A DNA stretch of 34,488 bases from Thermoguttaceae bacterium (GCA_017550965.1 JAFZNK010000199.1:1-34488); one strand, 5' to 3'; counted from the first letter of the stretch, positions 7,635-17,480 are shown. Numbers and translations: made by a program. The notes: generated by a model from the letters alone, not told the origin.

Positions 7635-10600
7635 TTATCGCCTGTAAAACGCGTAATATCGCGTTTCCGGCGTCGGTTCTTCCGAAGCGTCCGGCTCCGC
7701 AAAGGTCGTCGGCTCCAGAGGCTCGACCAGTAGAACCGGGGACCCGCGCTGTTCGAGTTCCAACGAGGGATTGAGAATCCATTGGCTCGTCGTCAGAAAC
7801 GCGACGGCGGGAAAGTTCGTGTAAACTCGTTTGTTTTCTACAATTAGATCCTTGGAGTTGAACGCGACGTATTCGCCCGATTCCGTCGCGCGAACGGCGC
7901 GCAACTCGACCGGGGACGCGCCGGCCGGACGCCCAAATTTGCGATTGCGCGGCGTCGAATCGAAGACGAATTCCGAAGGCAGGTCGATCGCGTAAGCGTA
8001 GCCCGGCTTGTAAATACGGCGTTTGTCGGGGAACAGTCCGCGCTTTGGAGCGTATTGGGGAGCGCCGTCTTTATTGAGCGGCTCCTTGCCCGTCGAATCG
8101 AGAAATTTGACGCTCGCGACTTGTTCGCCGTCGTTTTCCGATCCGGAACGCAAGAGCCATAATCCGGGAACGACGCTTGAATTTTCGCCGTCCGCTCGGA
8201 ACGGGAAGAGCGCCCGGACGCGGCTGATTTGCGGCCCGTCCGTTTTGACGTCGTCGCGCGAGGTCAGGAGCGTCGCGCCGCCGCAGTCGAAGTCGGGCGC
8301 CTTGTCGACCGGTTCCGGAACGAAAACGATCGGTTCGTCGTAGGCGTCGACGTCGTTGTAAAGCGCGAAGTAATAGCGACTTCCGTCCGAATCCATTATT
8401 GGGGAACCGTTTGTTGTGAAAACGGGATACAGGTTGGCGAATTCATAGGGGACGATCTCGTCGTTCGCCGCGTCGGGCGAGCGTTTCGGAACGCTCGCCA
8501 ATCGTTTTAGCGGCGCGTTTGGATCGTAATGCGCCGCGAATACCGCTTTTGACGAGTCGGCGTCGATCTGTTCGGCGATCTTCCGAATCGCGGATCGGTA
8601 GACGGGCGTCATGAGCGCGCGACCCTGTTCGTCGAGACACGGAACCAGCGTCTCCGGGTCGGCGCAAGGTTCGGACAATTCGGGGCGTTGCGGAAGAGCG
8701 ATCAGAGGCGAAACGCCGGCGTCGAGCGGGGTCGTCGGCGTTTCCGGAACCAGTTTTCTCATGGAAATAGCGGCGATCGACTCCCAGGGCCGTTCTTCCG
8801 GAGCCGGCGTTTGAGCGGCGAGTCTCAAGACGAGGAGCCTTCTCATAATCTCGTTTTGCGCCGACCGATTCGTCGGATCAAGCGCTCCGAGTATCGCGTT
8901 GTATCGCGACGTTTTGGCGGATTGGTCGTAAGAACGGGGAAACTCCCTGTACATTATCGTTTTGTCGCCCTGAACTCTTTTCATTCGGAAATCGAGTCTG
9001 AAAGGAACCGTTTGCGTCGCGTTCCACAAAGCGCGGCGCCAGACGTTGTCGTTTTTGTCGCGCGCTTCGGTCAACACTCTCTCCGCCTGGGTCGATTTGA
9101 CGCCGCCGACGAGGTCGCCAAATTGGGCGAAGAGGTAATTATTGTCCGCCTGTTGTTCGGAGGTCGGTCTGATATAGGGGACGTCGGCGAGGAACCGCGC
9201 GAGCGCGCCGGGTTCGGTCGTTTCCGGGACGGGGCGCGAATCGTCGTCGAGCGCTTTTCTAAGCGCGGCGTAGAACGCGGCTTCGGCGTCGTCCGCGTCG
9301 ACGAACGACGCGGCGCGGCGTCTCGTCAGCTCGCAGGCGTCGACGAACCGCTCGCGCAGGTCGTTTAATTCGACGGCGACGGCGTCTTGTCCGTCCGACG
9401 TCGTAAAGAGGGACGGCAGTTGCGCGGGCTCGACGTTCTTCCTCGCCGCGTCGACAAGTCGGACGTATTCCTCTTTGCTTTGGGGAAACGCCGCCGCGTC
9501 GAATTCTCTTTTGTGAGTCGCGCCGGGCAATTTCGGGATCGCGCAAACCGCCGCCAGCGCGATCAGGACGACGGTCGCCGCCGCCGGAATCGCGACGCTC
9601 CGGGGCGTTTTGCGATAGCGCGCGCGTCCGACGACGATTCGATACGACGCGACTAAAAAGACGAGTCCGACGACTACGTTAAGGATCGGGAGAAAGGCGC
9701 TCGTAACGTCCCCCTCGAGGACGGCTCCGGAAACGTTCTTCAATTTCATTTGCGTAACGATCGAATCCAAACTGAGCCCCGCCGCAAGAAAGACGGCAAG
9801 GGCGATCGTCCAGACGACGATTCTGCTTCCTTTTAACGCCGCGCTCCAAAGAGAAACGCAAAACATCAAAAAAAGCGTCGCGCCAAACTCGATCAGGTCC
9901 GGCGAAGCGTCCTCATGCACAATGAGATCGGTCAGGGAGAATAGAACGTACGCGACCAAAGGCGCCAGACTTATGACAAACGCCGGAACCGCGTTGGCGA
10001 GCCAGTATTTGCCCGAACTGACGCTCAGCCGTTCTTTGACGACCGAATCGTCTTTTTTCATGTCGGAGAACAAACCGGACGCGAAGCAAAGATAATAAAA
10101 CCAGAAGAACGCCGCCGCCTCGGAACTCGCGCTATGGCGGTTCAAGCCGTAGTAGAACGCATACGTAATCGACGCGAGCAGGAACAGAAAAGCCAGTTCA
10201 AACAGCGGAGCGGCGGGCGATCTTGACAGGAGCGCCCCTTCCGCAAAAACGTGAGAGACGAGCGTCGAGAACGGAGAACTTTTTTTGTCGACGTCGACGC
10301 GATTCCAGTCGGCGTCAGGTCGCGCGGCGTTCGACGCGTCGACGACGCGTTTTTCAGTTTCCCGATACCCGAATCGGCCTTTGAACGGGGCGGCGACGAG
10401 CGCGAGCAAACCGGTCGCTTCGACGACGCCCGCGAGAACCGCGCGTTGAATCGCCGGATCGCTCAACGATTCCGTTTTGCCAAATATCGTCGCGATAAGC
10501 GTTTCCGCCGTCATTCCGACGACGAGAGGACACAGAACCGCCAGAAAAATCGCGGTCATCTGACGCGAGGAACGCCCTGTCCAGAAGACTCCCCAGTTCC

Positions 10601-11072
10601 ACGCCGTCGCGGCGACCGCGGCGGCAAGGGCGAGCGACAAGTCGGTCGCATTGTATTGAATCGCGCGTTCAAACGCGACGAACGGACGACGCCCGTCGAG
10701 TTTCGCGACGAGAATCGTTTCGATAAGAAAGAACGCGGCGAGGATCAGCGTCGAGACGAGGACGCATCCGAATTTTCCGGCGGCGGCGACGCGCCAGTCG
10801 GATTCGACGCGTCGCAACGTCTGAAACGTTCCGTTTTCGCGCTCTCTCGCAAAGGCGGCCGCGCAGAGAAACGTCGCGTTGAGCCAGACGGCGACGATCC
10901 CCCCGAGCGCGACGGGAGCTTCGTCAAGGAGAATCGAAAATATCCCGATATCGTCGTAGTTGGGGCGAAGCGCTCCGATCAGGGGAAAGAGCAGCCCCGC
11001 GAGCAGGAAGACAAGCGTGAAGGATCTTGTTTCCAGGTACTCTTTGTGAAAAACGGCCAGTATTTTGTTCAT
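7635..11072 (-). CDS. ABC-2-type permease with large extracytoplasmic C-terminal domain, copy 1
   Basis: A membrane protein of 1145 residues. It opens with MNKILAVFHKEYLETRS, the amphipathic start of ABC-2 permeases, and the coupling segment ARERENGTFQTLRR follows the second membrane helix. I count six helices to about residue 230, a cytoplasmic linker with FKGRFGYRE, and seven more helices ending at about 493-515. That predicts the last about 630 residues outside the cytoplasm, in keeping with the basic stretch GRARYRKTPRS just before helix 13. This C-terminal domain is shared with copies 2 and 4 ('DLRERFVDACEL', 'AAFYAALRKALDD', 'YNDVDEYGEPIVFVPEP', 'LLVEPLEPTTF') and matches no family I know. 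The ATG at 11072 has GGAGA six bases upstream. The presumed ATPase is the gene at 21995. The substrate is unknown. Confidence 0.8.
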   Translation of the reverse strand: MNKILAVFHKEYLETRSFTLVFLLAGLLFPLIGALRPNYDDIGIFSILLDEAPVALGGIVAVWLNATFLCAAAFARERENGTFQTLRRVESDWRVAAAGKFGCVLVSTLILAAFFLIETILVAKLDGRRPFVAFERAIQYNATDLSLALAAAVAATAWNWGVFWTGRSSRQMTAIFLAVLCPLVVGMTAETLIATIFGKTESLSDPAIQRAVLAGVVEATGLLALVAAPFKGRFGYRETEKRVVDASNAARPDADWNRVDVDKKSSPFSTLVSHVFAEGALLSRSPAAPLFELAFLFLLASITYAFYYGLNRHSASSEAAAFFWFYYLCFASGLFSDMKKDDSVVKERLSVSSGKYWLANAVPAFVISLAPLVAYVLFSLTDLIVHEDASPDLIEFGATLFLMFCVSLWSAALKGSRIVVWTIALAVFLAAGLSLDSIVTQMKLKNVSGAVLEGDVTSAFLPILNVVVGLVFLVASYRIVVGRARYRKTPRSVAIPAAATVVLIALAAVCAIPKLPGATHKREFDAAAFPQSKEEYVRLVDAARKNVEPAQLPSLFTTSDGQDAVAVELNDLRERFVDACELTRRRAASFVDADDAEAAFYAALRKALDDDSRPVPETTEPGALARFLADVPYIRPTSEQQADNNYLFAQFGDLVGGVKSTQAERVLTEARDKNDNVWRRALWNATQTVPFRLDFRMKRVQGDKTIMYREFPRSYDQSAKTSRYNAILGALDPTNRSAQNEIMRRLLVLRLAAQTPAPEERPWESIAAISMRKLVPETPTTPLDAGVSPLIALPQRPELSEPCADPETLVPCLDEQGRALMTPVYRSAIRKIAEQIDADSSKAVFAAHYDPNAPLKRLASVPKRSPDAANDEIVPYEFANLYPVFTTNGSPIMDSDGSRYYFALYNDVDAYDEPIVFVPEPVDKAPDFDCGGATLLTSRDDVKTDGPQISRVRALFPFRADGENSSVVPGLWLLRSGSENDGEQVASVKFLDSTGKEPLNKDGAPQYAPKRGLFPDKRRIYKPGYAYAIDLPSEFVFDSTPRNRKFGRPAGASPVELRAVRATESGEYVAFNSKDLIVENKRVYTNFPAVAFLTTSQWILNPSLELEQRGSPVLLVEPLEPTTFAEPDASEEPTPETRYYAFYRR

Positions 11073-11149
11073 GGATTTCTCCAATGAGCGGTAATCAATG
11101 CGGTTAGCCGGGGACGTCCGTCCCCGGATCGATATGCGATTTGGCGTCG
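11071..11149 (-). repeat. Leader repeat of permease copy 1 (with hairpin)
   Basis: These 79 bases, covering the ribosome binding site and leader of permease 1, match 21836-21914 before permease 4 at all but two positions (11119 and 11144). They contain a hairpin CCGGGGAC (11108-11115) with GTCCCCGG (11120-11127). One mismatch lies in the hairpin loop, so the stem is unchanged. The hairpin sits about 35 bases before the start codon on the minus strand. Confidence 0.8.
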
Positions 11150-11185
11150 AACCGATCAATGGGCGGTTATTTTGTCTCCGCGCGG

Positions 11186-12022
11186 CTATTTGATCGTTTC
11201 GGCGAGGAGCGGGCGCATGGAGGCGCGGTATCCTTTTTTGAGCTCTTCTCTCGCTTTTTGGCCCATTTGGGGACTGTACGCGTCGATCGGATCAAGGTAT
11301 TTGCGAAAGCCGTAGTAAAAACGCGTTTCGTCGGCCGCGGCGTCGCGGATCGCGTTTTCCTCAAATCGGGCGACGCAGGCTTCGAGCGCCGCGTCGTCTT
11401 TTCGATCGATCGCATCGAGGATTTCAAGTTGTAAAATTCTGTTTCGCGCCATGTTACGCAAAGCTTCCAGGCGTGTTTTATCGCCGTAATAGCAATTCAA
11501 CTCGTCGATCTGACAAGCTAACAACGTATCCTTAGCGCCGCTCTGTTTCCAGCGTTTTTCTCCGTCGTACCAGCTTCTGTCGACCGACGTTTCGTCAAGT
11601 TCGCGTTTGAACTTTTTGAACCCGTCAATATCTTTCGCGTTAAAATAAACGGCGTCGTAATACGGGAGATAGATAAGTTTAACGCGGTCCGCGTCGGGTT
11701 GAAGTCGGAGCAGGCGCTCGTTCTCCTGAAGGGCCGCCCGACGCCGATTCATTTTTTTGTCGTACGACTTTTGAGACTCGAACGTTCCGCGAGCCTGACT
11801 CAGGCTTTTTCTGAGGTCTAAATCGTGCTTACAGTAATAACTCGCGGTCGCGTTGGGTTCCGTATAGAGGAGGTAATTGCGTTCCTCCCAAGGGGATTCC
11901 CCCGTGATAAGCCGTAACGTCGACTCGTAAAGCACGGCAAACGCTCCGGACGCGGCGAGTTCCAGAACGATCGCCGCTCCGAGCGCCAGAGTTCCGAGGA
12001 CGCGTGTTGTTTTCTTCGTCAT
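11186..12022 (-). CDS. Small exported partner protein 2 (array-specific paralogous family)
   Basis: The product has 278 residues from the ATG at 12022, which has GAGG seven bases upstream; an ATG six codons earlier has no ribosome binding site. The N terminus (MTKKTTRVLGTLALGAAIV) is a signal-anchor-like segment, followed by a basic and acidic helical body rich in Arg, Lys and Tyr. The family marks are present: KDIDGFKKFKREL in the centre, 'DAALEACVARFEENAIRDA', and the C terminus YSPQMGQKAREELKKGY with RPLLAETIK. It follows permease 2 by 61 bases and precedes permease 1. Of the three copies it resembles the one at 6737 most clearly at the C terminus. No known domain and no catalytic motif are seen. 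It is probably a periplasmic or membrane-tethered component working with the permease beside it. Confidence 0.7.
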   Translation of the reverse strand: MTKKTTRVLGTLALGAAIVLELAASGAFAVLYESTLRLITGESPWEERNYLLYTEPNATASYYCKHDLDLRKSLSQARGTFESQKSYDKKMNRRRAALQENERLLRLQPDADRVKLIYLPYYDAVYFNAKDIDGFKKFKRELDETSVDRSWYDGEKRWKQSGAKDTLLACQIDELNCYYGDKTRLEALRNMARNRILQLEILDAIDRKDDAALEACVARFEENAIRDAAADETRFYYGFRKYLDPIDAYSPQMGQKAREELKKGYRASMRPLLAETIK

Positions 12023-12083
12023 GTTCAACCTCGTCTTCATTAAAAACGGTCGTTTTTTGATGAAATCAGGCGTCGCCCGTTCT

Positions 12084-15000
12084 TTATTCTTCGGTTATTT
12101 TCACGGGCGCAAACGTCGTCGGTTCAAGGGGTTCGACGATAAGAATCGCGGAATCGGACGTTCCCCAATCGAGCGAAGGATTGACGCACCAGGCGCTCGA
12201 CGCCAGAAACGCCGCAACTGGGAATTTCGCGTAGACGACGTCGCCTTCCACGAGGACGTCGTCGGGACTGAGTTCGACAAATTCGCCCGATTCCGTCGCT
12301 CGAACGACGTTCGATCGCTCGGGGTCAAAGGACGCGTATCCGTATAGGGACAAGCGTCTGTACAGGGAATTCTGGAACAGGTTCAGACTAAACGCGTAGG
12401 GATACTCACGATAGTCCATACGAGGCTCGTCCAGGAAGAGCCCCTTCTTTTCCGCGTATCGGGGAGCGCCGTTTTTGTCGAGCGGCTCGACTCCGGTCGC
12501 GTCGAGATATTTTACGCGCGCCGATTTTTCGCCGTTTGATTCCGACGTCGAGCGGATCGCCCAGAGATCGGGAACGACGAACGAGTTCTCTCCGTCCGGT
12601 CGGAACGCGTAGATCGCGCGAACGCGACTGACTACGGGTTCGTCGGACGTCGCGGCGTCGCGCGACGTCAGCGGTTTCGCGTCGCCGCAATCGAATTCCG
12701 GCGCTTCTCCGCACGGTTCCGGAACGAAGATTATCGGATCGCCCTCCCGGTCGACGTCGTTGTACGTTACGGCGTAAAAACGGCGATTCGCATATTCGAG
12801 CGGGGAACCGTCGACGGCGTAAGCGGGATATACGCCCGGTATTTCCAGCGAACCGATTTCGTCGTCCGACAAGTCGTTCTTATACCTTGGCACGCTTGCG
12901 GTTAGACGCAACGGGGCGTCGGGGTTGAAAAACGCTTTTTTCGACGCGTTTTCCGGTCGCGGAGCCGGCTCCTGGGTCTCGAGCGAAAAATCGGAATCGA
13001 GCGATAGATCGACAAATCTTTTTTGCAGGTCGGCGACGTCGTTTTCCGGCGAACTCTCGGCTAATTTGAGCGCCTGAACGACGGACTGACAGTCCGGGGA
13101 CGTTACGACGTTTCCGTCTTCGTCGAGGAACGGAACGAGATTCTTTTCCGGATCGGGACAGGGTTGGAACAACTCCGGCGGCCGCCGCTTCGCGATCGCG
13201 GGCGGAATTTTCGGATCCATCGGCGTCTTCGGCGTTTCCGCGAGAAGTCCTCGCAGATAGATCGCCGAAATCGATTCCCACGCGCGATCGGGTTCGTCCG
13301 GTCGGGGCGTCGTCGCGGCGAGTCTCAGACTCAGGAGCCTTCGGTTTATTTCGTTGCGCGCCGCCTGAGTCGTCGGGTCGAGCGCTTCGACGATCGTGTT
13401 AAACCGTTCTAAGTCACGAGTTGCGCCATACGTCGTCGGAATCGAACTGTATTCGGCGAAACCTGCGTATCCTCCGTCGATACTATTGAGCGGATAGTCG
13501 ATTCTTGCGGGCATAACCTGAACAGCGTTCCAGAGCGCGCGTTTCCAGACCTTGTCGTTTCGGGAACGCGCGGAGGCGACGACGCCGAGCGCCTGAGGCG
13601 TTTTGACTCCAAGGTCGAGATCCCCGAATTGAGCGAAAACGTAAGCGTTGTCCGCGAGCTGTTCCGACGTCGGTCGCGTCGCGGGAACGTCGCTCAGGAA
13701 TTGCGCGAGCGCGTTCGGTTCGACCTGCTCGGGCGCCGGGCGCGCGGGATCGTCGAGGGCTTTGCGCAAGGCGGCGTAGAACGCGGCTTCGGCGTTTTCG
13801 ACGTCGACGAACGACGCGGCGCGTTTTTTCGTCAGTTCGCACGCGTCGACGAACCGTTCGCGCAGATCGTTGAGTTCGACGGCGACCGCGTCGGTTCCGT
13901 CGGACGTCTTGAAGAGCGGGGGTTCTTTTGTTTTTTCGGCTTTGTTTCGCTCCGCGTCGACGAGCAGGTCGTATTCCCGTTGGGTTTGCGGGAAGGACGC
14001 CGCGTCGATTTTTCTTACCTTATACGCGCCCGGAAGTCTCGGAATCTGACCTGCGAACGCGAGAAGCAAACAGACGACGGTCGCGCCCAGCGGGATCGCG
14101 ACGCCCCAGGTCGTCTTGCGACGTCGCGCGCGCCCGACGCCGATCGCGTAGGACGCGACGGTAAAGACGAGCCCCGCGAGCGCGTAGACGCAGAAGGTTT
14201 CGAGGGATCCGTCGTTTTCCTCAATTTTCAGGGGTCGATTGTCTTGCCATAATTTGGCTATGCCGTTCAAACTGAACGTATTGGTCAGGAGCATGACGAG
14301 CGTTACGCTCCAAACGACGATTCTGCTTCCTTTGAGCGCCGCGCCCCAGAGCGAGACTCCGAAGAGCAGGAGAACGAACGCGCTCGCCTCGATTCGGTAT
14401 ATCAGCGTTCGGTCGACCCAATACATAAACCGGACGCTGTTTAGAAAATGGGGCAAAATCAACGCGTACGCGACGACGCATACGAGAAGCTCCGCGAACG
14501 CGTTGGCGGACCAGTACGCGCCGGGCCTGACGCTCAGCCTGTTTCTGACGACGGAGGCGTCTCTTTTGGAGTCGACGAACAGGCCCGACGCAAAACACAG
14601 GCAGTAGAACGCGACCAACGTTTTCGTCGGCTTGTAAAAATCGTTGTTGTACGATGTTGCAAACAACATGCCCGCGCATATCGCGATCAGGATCGCCAGC
14701 TCGAACATAACGGACGCCGAAGATCGGAACATGAGCGACGCCTCGGCGTAGACGTGGGCGACGAGCGTTTTGAACGCGGCCGGCTTTTTGTCGACGTCGA
14801 TTTGACTCCACGATCCTTCAGAACGCGCCGCGCGCGTTTCCGCTTCGGTTTTGACTTCGCTCTCGCGATAGCCAAACCTTCCTTTGAAAGGGGCGGCGAC
14901 AAGGACGAGCAGACCCGTCGCGCCGACGAGCGTCGCGAGAACGCTTTTTTGAATCGCGTGATCCTGAATAACAGTCGAGAAGCACGTTTCCGCGCCGACG

Positions 15001-15557
15001 CCGATCAGGAGCGGACAAAGCGTCGCGCGAAAGATCGCCGACATCTGGCGCGACGTTCGGCCCGTCCAGAAGATTCCCCAGCACCAGGCCGCGATCCCGA
15101 TATAAATCGTCCCGACGACCGTCAGATCCTCGGAGCTGGACTCCAAAGCGCGGCAAAACTCTTCGAACGGTTTTTGATCGCTCAACTTAGCGACGACGAT
15201 CGACTCGACGAGGAAAAACGCGGCGAGCGCGAGCGTCGAAGCGACGACGGCGGCGAATTTTCCCAGCGCGGCGACGCGCCAGTCGGAAGCGACGCGGCGG
15301 AGCGTCTGAAACGTCCCGTTTTCGCGCTCGCGCGCGAACGACGTCGCGAAAAGAAACGTCGCGTTGAGCCAGACGGCGAGTATTCCGCCCAGCGTAACGG
15401 GATCGTTGACGAGAAGATTCGAAAACACTCCGAAATCCTCGTAACGGGTTTGGAGCGCTCCGAGCGCCGGAAACAGAACGCCCACAAGCCAGAAAACCAG
15501 CGTGAAGGTTCTCGTTTCCAAATACTCTTTGCGAAAAACGGCGAGTACTTTGTTCAT
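12084..15557 (-). CDS. ABC-2-type permease with large extracytoplasmic C-terminal domain, copy 2
   Basis: Product of 1157 residues, full length relative to copies 1 and 4. MNKVLAVFRKEYLETRT opens the first permease half and ARERENGTFQTLRRV is the coupling segment. FKGRFGYRES starts the linker between the halves, and the last membrane helix lies near residues 486-508 after a basic stretch (GRARRRKTTWG). The remaining about 650 residues form the extracytoplasmic domain, with 'VELNDLRERFVDACELTKKR', 'ALWNAVQVMPARIDY' and 'ILIVEPLEPTTFAPV'. A loop around residues 780-900 is longer and more acidic than in copy 1. The start has GAGG about eight bases upstream. Small partner 2 follows 61 bases later; permease 3 lies upstream across 107 bases. 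Membership of the ABC-2 superfamily is clear from topology and motifs; the cargo is unknown. Confidence 0.8.
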   Translation of the reverse strand: MNKVLAVFRKEYLETRTFTLVFWLVGVLFPALGALQTRYEDFGVFSNLLVNDPVTLGGILAVWLNATFLFATSFARERENGTFQTLRRVASDWRVAALGKFAAVVASTLALAAFFLVESIVVAKLSDQKPFEEFCRALESSSEDLTVVGTIYIGIAAWCWGIFWTGRTSRQMSAIFRATLCPLLIGVGAETCFSTVIQDHAIQKSVLATLVGATGLLVLVAAPFKGRFGYRESEVKTEAETRAARSEGSWSQIDVDKKPAAFKTLVAHVYAEASLMFRSSASVMFELAILIAICAGMLFATSYNNDFYKPTKTLVAFYCLCFASGLFVDSKRDASVVRNRLSVRPGAYWSANAFAELLVCVVAYALILPHFLNSVRFMYWVDRTLIYRIEASAFVLLLFGVSLWGAALKGSRIVVWSVTLVMLLTNTFSLNGIAKLWQDNRPLKIEENDGSLETFCVYALAGLVFTVASYAIGVGRARRRKTTWGVAIPLGATVVCLLLAFAGQIPRLPGAYKVRKIDAASFPQTQREYDLLVDAERNKAEKTKEPPLFKTSDGTDAVAVELNDLRERFVDACELTKKRAASFVDVENAEAAFYAALRKALDDPARPAPEQVEPNALAQFLSDVPATRPTSEQLADNAYVFAQFGDLDLGVKTPQALGVVASARSRNDKVWKRALWNAVQVMPARIDYPLNSIDGGYAGFAEYSSIPTTYGATRDLERFNTIVEALDPTTQAARNEINRRLLSLRLAATTPRPDEPDRAWESISAIYLRGLLAETPKTPMDPKIPPAIAKRRPPELFQPCPDPEKNLVPFLDEDGNVVTSPDCQSVVQALKLAESSPENDVADLQKRFVDLSLDSDFSLETQEPAPRPENASKKAFFNPDAPLRLTASVPRYKNDLSDDEIGSLEIPGVYPAYAVDGSPLEYANRRFYAVTYNDVDREGDPIIFVPEPCGEAPEFDCGDAKPLTSRDAATSDEPVVSRVRAIYAFRPDGENSFVVPDLWAIRSTSESNGEKSARVKYLDATGVEPLDKNGAPRYAEKKGLFLDEPRMDYREYPYAFSLNLFQNSLYRRLSLYGYASFDPERSNVVRATESGEFVELSPDDVLVEGDVVYAKFPVAAFLASSAWCVNPSLDWGTSDSAILIVEPLEPTTFAPVKITEE

Positions 15558-15606
15558 GGGGTTTCCTCACGGTTTGGCGGTTTTAACGACACGTTTGAAC
15601 TTTGCT

Positions 15607-15647
15607 TTAGTCGACGACGCCCGCGGCTCCAAATTTGCGTTTGGCGT
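15607..15647. repeat. Stop-adjacent repeat, short copy
   Basis: TTAGTCGACG (15607-15616) and a 25-base block at 15623-15647 (GCGGCTCC followed by AAATTTGCG and TTTGGCGT) are both found at 21917-21926 and 21966-21990, the 25-base block being identical. This copy lies 17 bases downstream of the stop codon of the truncated permease 3, at the point where its C-terminal domain and partner gene would be expected. Confidence 0.7.
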
Positions 15648-15664
15648 CGCGTCGGGTTGGTTTA

Positions 15665-17359
15665 TCAAGGCGTCGCGTTGTTTTGGGAACGCCGAGTTAC
15701 GGCGTCGCCGACAACCGACGATTCGAATCCGCAGAGTTCTTTGTTTTCCCGCGTTTGTTGGAGGGACGTTTGGTTACGCGCTTCGTCGCGGGAGCTTTGG
15801 GAAAGGGACTCGAGTCGGGGCGCCGCGACATACGCTACGAACGCGGCAGTCAGCATTAACGGAAGCGCGACGCTCCAAGGCACTTTGCGGCGAAGCGCGC
15901 GTCTGGTCGCGATTCTATACGACGCGACTGTAAAAACTAATCCCGTCAACATAAAGATCGGGAGGCATACGCAGACGACTTTGGCGTTGATAATCGGGAA
16001 CTTAGAACCATGATCGCCAATCGCCGCGCAGACTCTGTATAAAATCGTATTCAGCGAGAGGAATATGGAAACGGAAACGAGGAACGTCGTCGTTCCGACG
16101 ACGAGTCTGCTTCCTTTGAGCGCGGAACTCCAGAGCGAAACGGCGAAGGGCGCAAAAATTAAGGCGGCGTACAAGGCTTTGATTCCAAGGGAGAGGCCGA
16201 TTGATTTCTCAACGTTCCCTCTCGGTACAAACAAGGCGAAATCCGCATACGACGCCGCAAACGCGACGACGAAAACGAGAAACGCCGCGAGCGCGTTGGC
16301 AAGCCAATATGCGCCCGGCTTGAAGCCAAGGCGCGTATGAACGACCGAATTCTCTTTTTTCGAATCGAGAAACAGGCCCGACGCGAAACAAAGGTAATAA
16401 AGGAGAAGCGTAAGTATAAACGTTAAACTCATGTTTTCTGGGCGTTTAACAGCGAACGCGAGCGCGAACGTCGCGAATAGAATCGCCAGTTCGACAAGCG
16501 TCGAGAAGGGCGATCTAAAGAGAATCGCCGCGTCGGTAAACACGAGCGAAACGAGGGTGGAAAAAGAGCCTTTCTTATCGTCGAGTTTGACGTCGTTCCA
16601 GGAACCCTTCGATTGGTTCTCTTCCGACTTCCGGACCGCTTGTTCTTGCGCGTGGAAGCCGAATCTTCCTTTAAGCGGAGCGGCGACGAGCGCGAGCAGG
16701 CAGATCGCGCCGACAATTGCGTGGACGACGACGGAGACGATCGATTGAGAATCGGGTTCGCTCAATTCGAAGACGATTCCCATTCCGTTCGAAACGAAAG
16801 AGACGGTCAGGAACGCGGAAAGGCACGCCAGAAATATAGCGGTTATTTGTTTGGAACAGCGTCCCGTCCAGAAGACGCCCCAGCAGACGGTCGCCGTTGC
16901 GAGGACGAGAACGATAGTCGTGGTTCCGTCGTTCGAATTAGGTTTGAGGACGTTTTGGAACGCTTCAAACGGCCTTTGACCGTAGAACGACGCGGCGACT
17001 GTCGACGCGACTCCAAAGAACGCCGCGAGAGCCAGAGACGAGAAGAGCGCGTAGCCGAATTTTCCGGCGGCGGCGACGCGCCAGTCGGAGGCGACGCGCC
17101 GGAGCGTTTCGAACGTTCCGCTTTCCTGCTCGCGCGCGAAGGTTGTCGCGCACATAATCGCGGCGTTGAGCCACACGGCGAAGATTCCTCCAAGCGCGAC
17201 CGGGTCTTCGTAGAGAAGATACGTCAGCGTATTGGGGACGTCGTGGCGGAATCCGAGAAGTTTGATCAGCGGAAAGAGAACTCCGACGAGCAAAAAGATC
17301 AGCGTCGTCGTTCTTGTTTCCAGATATTCTTTGCGAAAGACGGCCAGGATTTTGTTCAT
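15665..17359 (-). CDS. ABC-2-type permease, copy 3, lacking the extracytoplasmic domain
   Basis: The product has 564 residues. It carries the same 13-helix membrane part as its paralogues: MNKILAVFRKEYLETRTTT start, AREQESGTFETLRRV coupling segment, LKGRFGFHAQE linker, last helix near 497-515 after RRALRRKVPWS. It then ends 49 residues later in a tail (about 516-564) that does not resemble the domain of the others. The small partner gene that follows the other three permeases is also absent: permease 2 begins 107 bases downstream, across a repeat. The best reading is a deletion that removed the C-terminal domain and the partner gene together, leaving an open and possibly functional permease core. 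GGAGG ends six bases before the ATG. It could be a decaying copy or a specialised short form. Confidence 0.75.
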   Translation of the reverse strand: MNKILAVFRKEYLETRTTTLIFLLVGVLFPLIKLLGFRHDVPNTLTYLLYEDPVALGGIFAVWLNAAIMCATTFAREQESGTFETLRRVASDWRVAAAGKFGYALFSSLALAAFFGVASTVAASFYGQRPFEAFQNVLKPNSNDGTTTIVLVLATATVCWGVFWTGRCSKQITAIFLACLSAFLTVSFVSNGMGIVFELSEPDSQSIVSVVVHAIVGAICLLALVAAPLKGRFGFHAQEQAVRKSEENQSKGSWNDVKLDDKKGSFSTLVSLVFTDAAILFRSPFSTLVELAILFATFALAFAVKRPENMSLTFILTLLLYYLCFASGLFLDSKKENSVVHTRLGFKPGAYWLANALAAFLVFVVAFAASYADFALFVPRGNVEKSIGLSLGIKALYAALIFAPFAVSLWSSALKGSRLVVGTTTFLVSVSIFLSLNTILYRVCAAIGDHGSKFPIINAKVVCVCLPIFMLTGLVFTVASYRIATRRALRRKVPWSVALPLMLTAAFVAYVAAPRLESLSQSSRDEARNQTSLQQTRENKELCGFESSVVGDAVTRRSQNNATP

Positions 17360-17480
17360 GGATTCCTCCGATGCGAGAATTGGAACGTTGTTCGACGGGC
17401 GGTTTGGTCCGCCGAATACTGCGGGGCAAAAGGGGTTGCGTTTTTCATTTAGGCGTTTTATTAGTTTGGGATCGCGTCGC

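Noticed and set aside
11073..11159. Upstream extension of permease 1 (and of permease 4 to 21975)
   Set aside because: The extra codons are translated leader repeat with a hairpin. All four permeases align from MNK(I/V)LAVF, where good ribosome binding sites lie.
14448..16013. A 521-codon plus-strand frame crossing permease 2 and permease 3
   Set aside because: It runs antisense across two clear permease genes and the gap between them, has Arg/Asp-rich composition and no ribosome binding site, and mirrors similar shadows opposite the other permeases.
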